The position numbers and the translations under genes were made by a program. The notes under the pieces were generated by a model, which worked only from the letters and a program-made list of their open reading frames with translations, ran no database searches and was not told the origin of the DNA. From positions 583-23,054 of the forward strand of contig DDSG01000086.1 in assembly GCA_002343325.1 (NCBI GenBank): DNA of 22,472 bases, written 5' to 3'. Shown piece by piece: positions 14,596-21,341 of this stretch. How positions within the stretch are numbered: position 1 is the first letter of the stretch; every line of letters begins with the position of its first letter. Source of the stretch: Phycisphaerales bacterium UBA2396. Its GTDB lineage: Bacteria > Planctomycetota > Phycisphaerae > Phycisphaerales > UBA1924.

Positions 14596-15342
14596 ATGAG
14601 CATTCGTCACGGCATGGCGTTCACAGCGGCACCGCTGATCCTCCGGGTGGTCTTGGGCATCACCTTTGTCTGGGTCGGGCTGTCGAAGCTGCGCGCCATG
14701 GAGAACGTGGGCCCCGACGATGCCGCCCGGCTCGCCAACGTGGGCGCTCTGGAACCCGCCGCCGCGCCCGACCCGGCGAACGGACAGGGCATGCCCCTCG
14801 TGGCGCCCGTGGACCTCAATGATGGTCAGGGCGTGCGCTTGCTCAAGACCGCCGCGGACTTCCCGCAGGGCGCCGACGTCCGCCGCATGCACACCGAGAT
14901 CACCCTCCGCCTGCTCAAGGGCACGGAGCCTCGCGTTGAGAGCGACGGGCGCGAAGGCCGCGCGATCTGGCCCGCGTGGGCGGGCGGCTCGCACGCGGTG
15001 CTCCTCGCCTGGGTCGCGACGGTGACAGCAATCGCGGGCGGCGTGTGCTGCTCCCTCGGGCTGCTCACACGACTCTGGGCCGGCGCACTCACCCTCCAGA
15101 TGGCGACGGCACTCTGGGTGACGACGCTCGGGCCGGCCTGGTCCGGCGGGCGCACCGTCCTGGGCGTGCTGCCCGATCACGCGCCTTGGGACTTCTCGTT
15201 CTGGATGTATCCGGCCTGGCTGTTCTCGTTGCTGGGCATGTCGGCCGCGCTCGCCCTGCTCGGTCCCGGACCGCTCTCGCTTGATCGGCCGCTGCTCGGC
15301 GCGCCCAGTTCCAGCCGCACGCCACCCCGCCCGACCGCATGA
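14596..15342 (+). CDS. DoxX-like membrane protein with a large insert after the first helix
   Basis: A 248-residue inner-membrane protein. Helix 1 (about 12-31, ending in WVGLSKL) has the DoxX-family look (aromatic, Gly, Lys at the end). Two or three further helices follow: about 133-158 (VLLAWVATVTAIAGGVCCSLGLL), 160-180 and 205-222. The AGGVCCSLGLLTRLWAGALTLQM segment matches the second-helix region of DoxX/DoxD proteins, where a Gly-Leu-x-x-R motif is usual. Between helices 1 and 2 is a hydrophilic insert of about 100 residues (33-130) that ordinary DoxX proteins lack. GGAG lies seven bases before the ATG. The stop overlaps the next start (ATGA), so both are coupled. DoxX proteins are linked to quinone/thiol redox and stress; the role here is unknown. 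Confidence 0.72.
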   Translation: MSIRHGMAFTAAPLILRVVLGITFVWVGLSKLRAMENVGPDDAARLANVGALEPAAAPDPANGQGMPLVAPVDLNDGQGVRLLKTAADFPQGADVRRMHTEITLRLLKGTEPRVESDGREGRAIWPAWAGGSHAVLLAWVATVTAIAGGVCCSLGLLTRLWAGALTLQMATALWVTTLGPAWSGGRTVLGVLPDHAPWDFSFWMYPAWLFSLLGMSAALALLGPGPLSLDRPLLGAPSSSRTPPRPTA

Positions 15343-16595
15343 CGCCCAGCAACGTGGTCCAAACTCGCCAGTCCACAGGCCGCACCAACCGTGTGCGCCG
15401 GTGGACCGGGCTGTCGCTGGCGCTCTCGCTTGTCGTGCACGCCGGGGCGATGGTCGTGCTGCGGACGTACCTGCCCGCCGGCCCCGCCAAGACGGACGTC
15501 GTCGGCGAGTCGACGGAGTTGGTGCTGGGCTTTGACCTGCCGCCGATGCCATCACAAGCGGCAGCCGTACCCGAAGCACCTGCCGCCTCCGAGGTGCCAC
15601 CGATCGAGGAGACAAGCCCCCCCGCGCCTCCGCCCGTGGTTGCGAGCGCCGAACCGACGGTGCAGATCACCATCGAGCCCGAGCCTCCCGCACCCCTCCC
15701 CCCGGCGGTGCAGGCGGTCGACGAATTGACGCCGGCTCCCACACCGGCCGCCACCCCTGCGCCCGCCCCCGCACCAACGACGCCAAAGACTGCCCCGGAA
15801 ACGGTCACAACTTCCAAGCCTGAGCCAGCGCCCGGCGCGAGCGCGACGGCCGAGAGCGTCGGACAGGCCGGTGCGAACGAGCGTGCGGGATCTGGCACGG
15901 CCGAGGCCGCTGCAGCGCCGAACCCCGCCCCCTCCGCGAGCTTTGCGGGCGTCAAGGCCGACCGCGCGCGAAAGGTGGTCTACGCGGTGGATGTGTCGGG
16001 GGCGATGGTGGCGGACCTGAAGTTCGTGCTCGAGGAGCTGGAGCGCAACGTCGCCCGGCTCGAACCGGACCAGCAGTTCCAGGTGGTGCTCTTCCGCGAT
16101 CCGCTCGCCTCAGGCGAGGCCGAGTCGACGGGCGAGTTGCCCGATCTGTCGATGCTCGCGGCGTATGCCGACTGGGTCGGAGAGCGAACCAGCCTGCCGG
16201 CGCTCGTCCCCGCCGACGCCTCACGCAAGTCGCAACTCAGAGAGCTGGTCCGCAAGGCCTCGTGCGGCGGGCCCAGCAACCCGCTCACGGGTCTTCGCCT
16301 AGCGATCTCCATGAAGCCCGATGTCGTCTTCCTGCTCTCCCGCAGCATCCGCCGCAGCGGCACGACTTGGGGACCCGGGGACGAGGCCGTGATGACGGCG
16401 CTCGACAAGGCGAACCCCGTCGGCCCGGGCGGTACGCGTGCGATCACGATCCGGACGATCCAGTTCGGCGAGCGGGACCCCTCGGGGCTGATGGATCGCA
16501 TCGCGGCCGAGCACGGCGGGGAACGCGCCGTGGTACTGACACTCGCGGACTTGCGCAAGCGGCGCGAACGCTCGCCCCGCGTGGGCGGACGCTGA
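15339..16595 (+). CDS. TonB-like N-terminus fused to a VWA-like domain, membrane-anchored
   Basis: A 418-residue protein. A single helix at about 24-42 (GLSLALSLVVHAGAMVVL) resembles the N-terminal anchor of TonB-type proteins. Residues 70-200 are a Pro/Ala-rich, low-complexity spacer. The C-terminal part (about 209-418) has the VWA opening VVYAVDVSGAM (Asp218, Ser220), a helix after it, and a later PDVVFLLSRS strand where VWA proteins usually have DVIVLLTDG. The metal site is thus incomplete: the second Ser of DxSxS is Ala222, and the late Asp is replaced. It may bind a partner without metal. The ATG overlaps the DoxX stop (ATGA), and the thymidylate kinase gene follows after 26 bases. Function unknown; an envelope scaffold role is inferred. 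Confidence 0.75.
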   Translation: MTPSNVVQTRQSTGRTNRVRRWTGLSLALSLVVHAGAMVVLRTYLPAGPAKTDVVGESTELVLGFDLPPMPSQAAAVPEAPAASEVPPIEETSPPAPPPVVASAEPTVQITIEPEPPAPLPPAVQAVDELTPAPTPAATPAPAPAPTTPKTAPETVTTSKPEPAPGASATAESVGQAGANERAGSGTAEAAAAPNPAPSASFAGVKADRARKVVYAVDVSGAMVADLKFVLEELERNVARLEPDQQFQVVLFRDPLASGEAESTGELPDLSMLAAYADWVGERTSLPALVPADASRKSQLRELVRKASCGGPSNPLTGLRLAISMKPDVVFLLSRSIRRSGTTWGPGDEAVMTALDKANPVGPGGTRAITIRTIQFGERDPSGLMDRIAAEHGGERAVVLTLADLRKRRERSPRVGGR

Positions 16596-16608
16596 GCCGA
16601 CCCGTCGC

Positions 16609-16614
16609 TACACT
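16609..16614 (+). promoter_or_regulatory. Candidate -10 box for a leaderless thymidylate kinase message
   Basis: TACACT (four of six to TATAAT) ends seven bases before the GTG start at 16622, which has no Shine-Dalgarno. The same TACACT stands six bases before the metG ATG. Spacing fits leaderless transcription. A -35 is weak (CGGACG at 17 bases). Confidence 0.45.
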
Positions 16615-16621
16615 CGCCCTC

Positions 16622-17323
16622 GTGCCGACCCTCACCGACATCGCGCCGCTTCTGGCCGGGCGTTTCCTCGCGTTCGAGGGTGCGGACGGGTCCGGCAAGA
16701 GCACCCAGCTCCGTCGCTTTGTCGAGGCGCTGTCGCCGCTCGTCCCGATCTGCGAGGTCCGCGAGCCCGGCGGGACGCCCGTGGGAGAGGAAATCCGCCG
16801 GATCCTTCTGCACACCAAGGAGGACATGACCCTCCGGTGTGAGATGCTCCTCTACATGGCCAGCAGGGCGCAGCTCGTGGAACGCCGTGTGCTCCCGTCG
16901 CTCGCGGCCGGGCACCTCGTCATCGCCGACCGATTCGTCAGTTCGACACTCGCCTACCAGGGCTCGGCGGGCGGTTTGCCCACCGGAGACATTCTCGACG
17001 TGGCCCGCGTGGCCACGCTTGGGCGCATGCCCGACCTGGTGCTTGTGTTCGACGTGGACTCGGCGACGGCCGCCCGGCGCACCCGCGGCACCGACCAGCC
17101 CAAGGGCCGCCGCAAACCCGCCGGAACCCCGGGCGCGACACTCTTCGACGATCGGATCGAGCAAAGACCCGCCTCGTTCCACGAGCGAGTACGGCAGGGG
17201 TATCTCGAACAGGCCAAGGCCGACCCGGCCCGGCACCGCGTCATCGACGCCTCGGCGGACCCCGATTCCGTGTGGTCATCGCTGGTGGCGGCGGTTGTCG
17301 AATGGGCCCAATTGCGGCGGTAG
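16622..17323 (+). CDS. tmk: Thymidylate kinase
   Basis: A 233-residue cytoplasmic enzyme that transfers a phosphate from ATP to dTMP, giving dTDP for DNA synthesis. The P-loop is EGADGSGKST (19-28), preceded by GRFLAFEG. The DR motif is DRFVSSTLAYQG (103-114), which binds dTMP and ATP. The lid region spans about 150-180 (ARRTRG...KGRRK...DDRIEQR), somewhat long and basic compared with the common form. The P-loop form with Arg/Lys-rich lid suits a type II (E. coli-like) enzyme, but I would not insist. The start is GTG 16622: the open frame extends far upstream over the VWA gene only as a shadow, and the next in-frame start would cut into the fold. Start has no Shine-Dalgarno but a TACACT -10-like box. 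Confidence 0.93.
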   Translation: MPTLTDIAPLLAGRFLAFEGADGSGKSTQLRRFVEALSPLVPICEVREPGGTPVGEEIRRILLHTKEDMTLRCEMLLYMASRAQLVERRVLPSLAAGHLVIADRFVSSTLAYQGSAGGLPTGDILDVARVATLGRMPDLVLVFDVDSATAARRTRGTDQPKGRRKPAGTPGATLFDDRIEQRPASFHERVRQGYLEQAKADPARHRVIDASADPDSVWSSLVAAVVEWAQLRR

Positions 17324-17568
17324 CGTTCTCGGACGGCCCGCTCACGATCGCACTCCACCCCCCTGCGCTCATGGGCGCGCACGGTTGCGGTCGATGCGTT
17401 GAGTGGTGGTATGTGGACGCTCCCCCGCTCCGTCTGAGCCTGGGGTAGCGACAAAGTGGGCGGATGCTGGTCCGAAAGGTCGGGCCAGACTCCGGCCGAA
17501 GATGCGCATGTGCTTGTCGGGCCGATGAGTGCGGGCCGCGACAGCACACGAGCGGCAAGGAGGCCGTC
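17324..17568 (+). other. Intergenic region between tmk and a small gene
   Basis: About 245 bases with no convincing gene. A TTGCGG ... TATGTG pair (17385-17390 and 17410-17415, 19-base spacer) is a poor promoter candidate. TCGGGCC and GGCCGA around 17482-17503 could form a small bulged hairpin. Just before the next gene stands a perfect AAGGAGG Shine-Dalgarno. Confidence 0.4.
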
Positions 17569-17790
17569 GTGAAACCCAAGCTTCGACTGCACGACGAAAA
17601 CGCACCGGATGCACCCGGGCCATTGAAGTTCCCGGGCCAAAAGGTGGGAGGCCCGACGTGCCCGGCCTTCCGCGAGACGGTGGAGGGCGTGGAACAGGCG
17701 ATCGAGGACGCTCAGAAGCGACTCGATCGGCTCAGAGACCTCGTCTTCAAGCAGGACGACCCGAAAGACGACGGGCCCCGCGCCGCATGA
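17569..17790 (+). CDS. Small charged protein with a short coiled-coil tail, function unknown
   Basis: A 73-residue protein started at GTG 17569, because AAGGAGG (17557-17563) lies exactly five bases upstream, the best ribosome site in the window; the open frame to the left has no start with such support. Residues 1-30 are Pro/Lys-rich and could be disordered. Residues 33-55 (ETVEGVEQAIEDAQKRLDRL) form an amphipathic helix, likely a short coiled coil, and the tail is Asp/Lys-rich. One cysteine (about residue 30) lies in GGPTCPAF. No family is recognised. It is convergent with the following SpoIIE gene, eight bases apart. It might be a small regulator or adaptor; this is guesswork. Confidence 0.6.
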   Translation: MKPKLRLHDENAPDAPGPLKFPGQKVGGPTCPAFRETVEGVEQAIEDAQKRLDRLRDLVFKQDDPKDDGPRAA

Positions 17791-17798
17791 GCCTCTGC

Positions 17799-19538
17799 TC
17801 AGGCACGATCGCCGACGCGGACTACGACCAGCGTTTCGTCGTCGATCCTCTTGGAGAGCCCCGTAAACCGCCGCACCTCCCAGTGGAGCAGGTCGAGGAT
17901 GCGTGATGCGCTGGCCTTGGGCTCCGCGCCGAGGATGTCGAGCAACGATCTGCGCAGCCTCTTCTTGCCGTACTTCTCGCCCGCGAAGTTAGTCGCGTCG
18001 GTGACGCCGTCGGTGTACGCGATGAAAACGTCGCGCGGGTGCAGGTCGTAGACCGCCCGCTGGTACCGCTGGGACCTATCGATCCCCACGACCATGCCGC
18101 CCACGGACAACTCGTCGAGATCGGCGGGCGAAGGTGCGCGGTGCTTGGGAACGCGCACGATCATGGGCGGCTCGTGCCCCGCGCAACAGTACGTGAGCCG
18201 CAGCGTCGCGGGATCGATCACGCCGTACCACAGCGTTGCGAATTCGTTGTCGAGCGTGTCGCGGCAGAGCGCCTGGTTCACTTTCGACACCACGGCGTCG
18301 AGGTCGTAGACCTCTTCCGCGTGCGCACGAAGGCTTGCGCGGACGGCGGCCATCAGAAGGGCGGCGGCGATCCCCTTGCCCACGACGTCCCCCACCATCA
18401 CCCCGAGGTGCCCGCTCAGCTCCAGGAAGTCGTAGAAATCGCCCCCGAGCTCGAAGCTGGGGATGTACCTCGCCGCGACATCCAGCCCCGGGATCTGCGG
18501 GAGGCGCGAGGGGAGCATGCGGCGCTGCACGTCGGCGGCGATCTGGAGCTGCCGCTGGATCCTTCGCTCTTCTTCCTGCATCCGCAGGAGGCGTGCCTGC
18601 TCGATGGCGACCGACGCCTGCTGCGCGATCGACCGGACGAGCCTTCGCTCGCTGTCGCCGAAAGACCTGGGCGTGCGCGCGTAGAGCCTCATGACACCCA
18701 GCGGCCGATCCTGGAAGGTGAGCCCGGCGATAATCGCCGAAACCAGACCCTCCGACCCGACCTTGTCGGGGATCAGCACGCGCGCGTCGGTCGCGAGGTC
18801 CTCAGAGACCACTACCTCGCCGGCCAGCGCGAGTTTGTCGAAGACCCGATCTCGCGACAGGGGCATCGGGTAATCGAGCCAATCACGCGACAGATTGCGG
18901 CTCGTCGCCAGCGTGAGATCCTCCTCGGTCTGTCCGGGGATGATCCCGTCGGCATCCTCGCGGAGCAGCATGATCGAGCCCGCGTCGAGCTCCAGCAGAT
19001 CAAGAGCCGAATCCATCGCGACCTCGAGCACCCGCTGCATGCTCGTCGCGGTGGCGAGCAGCGAGGTCAGCCGGAAGAGAGCCGAGAGCTCCCTCACCTT
19101 GTGGCGCAGCTCCAGCTCGTGCTCGCAGAGTTCAGCACTCGTCCGGCGGACCAGATCGACCACGCGCTCGAGCGACGCTCGCGAGTCACCCCGGGCAAGC
19201 ACGGGCTTGCCCTTGGCGATCACGAGACTTCCGAGCATCTCACCCCCGACGGCAAGCGGGAACACGGCGGCATCGGCGGGATCCGGCTCCGGGTCGGGAA
19301 GGACCATCCAGGGCCGTCCGGAAGCATCCTGCGACCGCACGATCCGCCGCCCCGACGCGTCGCGCAGACGCACCTCCACGCCGGCCAGATGGGTGAGCTC
19401 ATCACAAAGCCCGGCGAGCGAACCATCGGTCAGAAAGTTCGTGATGGAAAGGGGGCCTCCCTCCGCGGGAGCGGCGGGCGCGTCTGGTGAAGAAGTTGTG
19501 GTGCGGGTTTGGCTCAATCGTTGGGGCTCGGCACACAT
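17799..19538 (-). CDS. GAF-SpoIIE (PP2C-type) protein phosphatase
   Basis: A 579-residue cytoplasmic signalling protein. After a Ser/Thr/Pro/Ala-rich start (1-28), residues about 31-135 form a sensor-like segment (SLAGLCDELTHLAGVEVRLRDASGRRIV) that could be PocR-like. A GAF domain follows at about 150-318, a helical linker at 318-342, then a SpoIIE phosphatase domain (345-577) with canonical GGDFYD (365-370), GDVVGKG (383-389), YTDGV (508-512) and DDETLVVV (566-573). It likely dephosphorylates a STAS protein in a partner-switching pathway. The ATG at 19538 lies 13 bases after the stop of the upstream gene, so coupling is likely; no Shine-Dalgarno was seen. A GGAGGGAGG run at 19464-19456 (minus) stands just inside the gene with no ATG/GTG after it, so a shorter start is possible only with a rare codon. 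Confidence 0.92.
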   Translation of the reverse strand: MCAEPQRLSQTRTTTSSPDAPAAPAEGGPLSITNFLTDGSLAGLCDELTHLAGVEVRLRDASGRRIVRSQDASGRPWMVLPDPEPDPADAAVFPLAVGGEMLGSLVIAKGKPVLARGDSRASLERVVDLVRRTSAELCEHELELRHKVRELSALFRLTSLLATATSMQRVLEVAMDSALDLLELDAGSIMLLREDADGIIPGQTEEDLTLATSRNLSRDWLDYPMPLSRDRVFDKLALAGEVVVSEDLATDARVLIPDKVGSEGLVSAIIAGLTFQDRPLGVMRLYARTPRSFGDSERRLVRSIAQQASVAIEQARLLRMQEEERRIQRQLQIAADVQRRMLPSRLPQIPGLDVAARYIPSFELGGDFYDFLELSGHLGVMVGDVVGKGIAAALLMAAVRASLRAHAEEVYDLDAVVSKVNQALCRDTLDNEFATLWYGVIDPATLRLTYCCAGHEPPMIVRVPKHRAPSPADLDELSVGGMVVGIDRSQRYQRAVYDLHPRDVFIAYTDGVTDATNFAGEKYGKKRLRRSLLDILGAEPKASASRILDLLHWEVRRFTGLSKRIDDETLVVVRVGDRA

Positions 19539-19551
19539 TGACAGGATTGGA

Positions 19552-21198
19552 TCACTTCTGGGGCGCTTCGGCGGCGGGCGGGGTTGCGGCGGGCGCGGGA
19601 TCGGCCGGGGGCTTCTCGGTCGGCGTCGGGAACTGCCCGAGCCAGACCGCCCGCAGCATCGTGGCCAGGCGAGTCGCTTCCTCATCCGGAGGTTCCGCGG
19701 TTCGTGCGTCGGCCTCGATCGCCGCAAGCCCGCGCTGCGCGGCCGCTTCGTCCGACGTCTGATACCCCAGGTACGCCACCAGCAGCCCGACCTCGCGCAG
19801 CGTCATCGACTTGGCGACCGGGTCCGCGTCCGGGCGCTCCTCCAGTCGATCCATCAGCACCGTCCGAAGCTCGGTGAGCCGCTCCGTCGCGGGCAGCGTG
19901 GCCGCCTCGTACCGCACGCCGGCCAGCTCGGGCGACTGGGTCAGCAACTGCCTGAGGTTGACCGCCGCGGAGAGATACATCCCCGCGCCGAGCTGGGCGT
20001 GCATCCGGCCCACCAGCGCGCTGGGCTCGCCCGGACGGATCATCGACGCGCGGCTGAATCGCTCCTCGGCCTCAAAGAACTTCCCCAGGGCGAGCGCCTG
20101 CTGACCCTGCACCATCGCCTGCGCGAATCGATCCAGCGACGCCGGCCCGTCAACGAACGTGTTCACGCGACCCGCCGCCTCGCGGAGCATCGTCAGCGTG
20201 TCCGTGTTCAGCCGTCTTGAATCGGCGTCGGCGTTCGTCGAGTCGGTGGTCTCGGCCTCACCCCGAAGGTGGCGACGCAGCGCGTCCACGCGTGTCTGCC
20301 ACCGATTCGATTCGTTGTCCTTCGGCGCGGCCGCGCCGGCCCGCAGATCCCATTGACCCATCCGCGTCAGCAGGCTGTCGTACGCCGAGCCTGTGTCGAG
20401 CTGCGTCGGCTCGCCGGGTCGTGTTGGCTCTGCGGGTTCGGCGGGGGTGGGCGGGGTGCCCGGTGCCGCGGACGGATTGGCGGGAACCGGGAGTGTCGGC
20501 CGAATCCCCGGGGCGGGCCTGGCCGTTGGGCGGGCGCTCGACCCGCTGACCGCGGCGTCCATTTCCATCGGGAGCCGCCTTGCGCGAACCCCCAGCAGCG
20601 GCGACGTCGTCAGCTCTTCGCGATCACCCTCCTTCGTGCGGCGCGTCCCGATGGTCGTCGGCTGGAGCGGACGCGTTGACGTGAAGGACGAGGTCGATCG
20701 AAGCCACTCACCCCGGGTGTCTCGCTCGTTGTCGCGAAGGTCCTGACGAGTCAGCGCCTCGCGCCCGCCGATGGTTCGTCGATAGTCGAGCGAACCCACG
20801 AGCCCTTCGGGCCGACTTGAACCCGTCGTCATCGCGAACTGGTACTGCAGCGCCTCGGTGCCGCGGATTCCCGCGCCCGAGAGCCCAGAGTAATACGAGT
20901 CGCGCCGGAATCGGTAGAGATCGTCCGACCCGAGAGCGGCCGTGAACTCCCCCGAATCGCGGTACGGCACATTCCCTCGAAACGACAGCCCACCCGGTGC
21001 GTTGCCCGTCACCACGGCGTTGCGGAATCGAACTTCGGCGGCAAAGTCTCGCCCACCACGCGGTCCCTGATTAGGGTACTTATTGAGATTGCGCTCGAGC
21101 CCACGCCCGTCCCCCAGGGCGTTCTGTGCCCAGGCCGGCACCGCCAGGCCGGCGGCGACGAGAACTGTGCAGATCCGAACGTGCGTGAGCATGTGCAT
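19552..21198 (-). CDS. Secreted or periplasmic protein with TPR-like C-terminal half
   Basis: A 548-residue protein with a signal peptide (residues 1 to about 24, HVRICTVLVAAGLAVPAWAQ). The N-terminal part after it is rich in Gly/Arg/Asn (NLNKYPNQGPRGGRDFAAEVRFRNAVVTGN and a DSGEFTAALGSDDLYRFRRDSYYSGLSGAG stretch) and resembles nothing I can name. A Pro/Ala-rich linker (about 205-265) follows. The C-terminal half (about 370-500) is helical with TPR-like pattern: ALALGKFFEAEERFSRASMIRPGEPSALVGRMHAQLGAG and later DEAAAQRGLAAIEADART; TPRs bind protein partners. A Pro/Ala-rich tail ends it. The ATG at 21198 has GGAG eight bases before it. It starts divergently from metG, and its stop precedes the SpoIIE gene by 13 bases. 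Function unknown. Confidence 0.82.
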   Translation of the reverse strand: MHMLTHVRICTVLVAAGLAVPAWAQNALGDGRGLERNLNKYPNQGPRGGRDFAAEVRFRNAVVTGNAPGGLSFRGNVPYRDSGEFTAALGSDDLYRFRRDSYYSGLSGAGIRGTEALQYQFAMTTGSSRPEGLVGSLDYRRTIGGREALTRQDLRDNERDTRGEWLRSTSSFTSTRPLQPTTIGTRRTKEGDREELTTSPLLGVRARRLPMEMDAAVSGSSARPTARPAPGIRPTLPVPANPSAAPGTPPTPAEPAEPTRPGEPTQLDTGSAYDSLLTRMGQWDLRAGAAAPKDNESNRWQTRVDALRRHLRGEAETTDSTNADADSRRLNTDTLTMLREAAGRVNTFVDGPASLDRFAQAMVQGQQALALGKFFEAEERFSRASMIRPGEPSALVGRMHAQLGAGMYLSAAVNLRQLLTQSPELAGVRYEAATLPATERLTELRTVLMDRLEERPDADPVAKSMTLREVGLLVAYLGYQTSDEAAAQRGLAAIEADARTAEPPDEEATRLATMLRAVWLGQFPTPTEKPPADPAPAATPPAAEAPQK

Positions 21199-21329
21199 GG
21201 TGGAGACTCCGGACGACAGACTACGCCTGTTTGGGGTTCGGCGGTCGTTGGTCTTGGATTGGACGCACTGTAGCGTGTGGCGGTTCGTCACTTCCGAGGG
21301 GTGTCGGGGGGTTGTCGGGCACGAGAACC

Positions 21330-21335
21330 TACACT
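21330..21335 (+). promoter_or_regulatory. Candidate -10 box for a leaderless metG message
   Basis: TACACT ends six bases before the metG ATG at 21342, and no Shine-Dalgarno is present. The flank CTACACTGGCCC is close to CTACACTCGCCC before tmk. A good -35 at 17 bases was not seen. Supports leaderless transcription together with the other starts. Confidence 0.45.
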
Positions 21336-21341
21336 GGCCCG

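Noticed and set aside
6078..17490. An 11-base string GGTCCGAAAGG occurring upstream of both the ABC operon and the small gene.
   Set aside because: Too short to mean more than chance in this composition; there is no further shared context.
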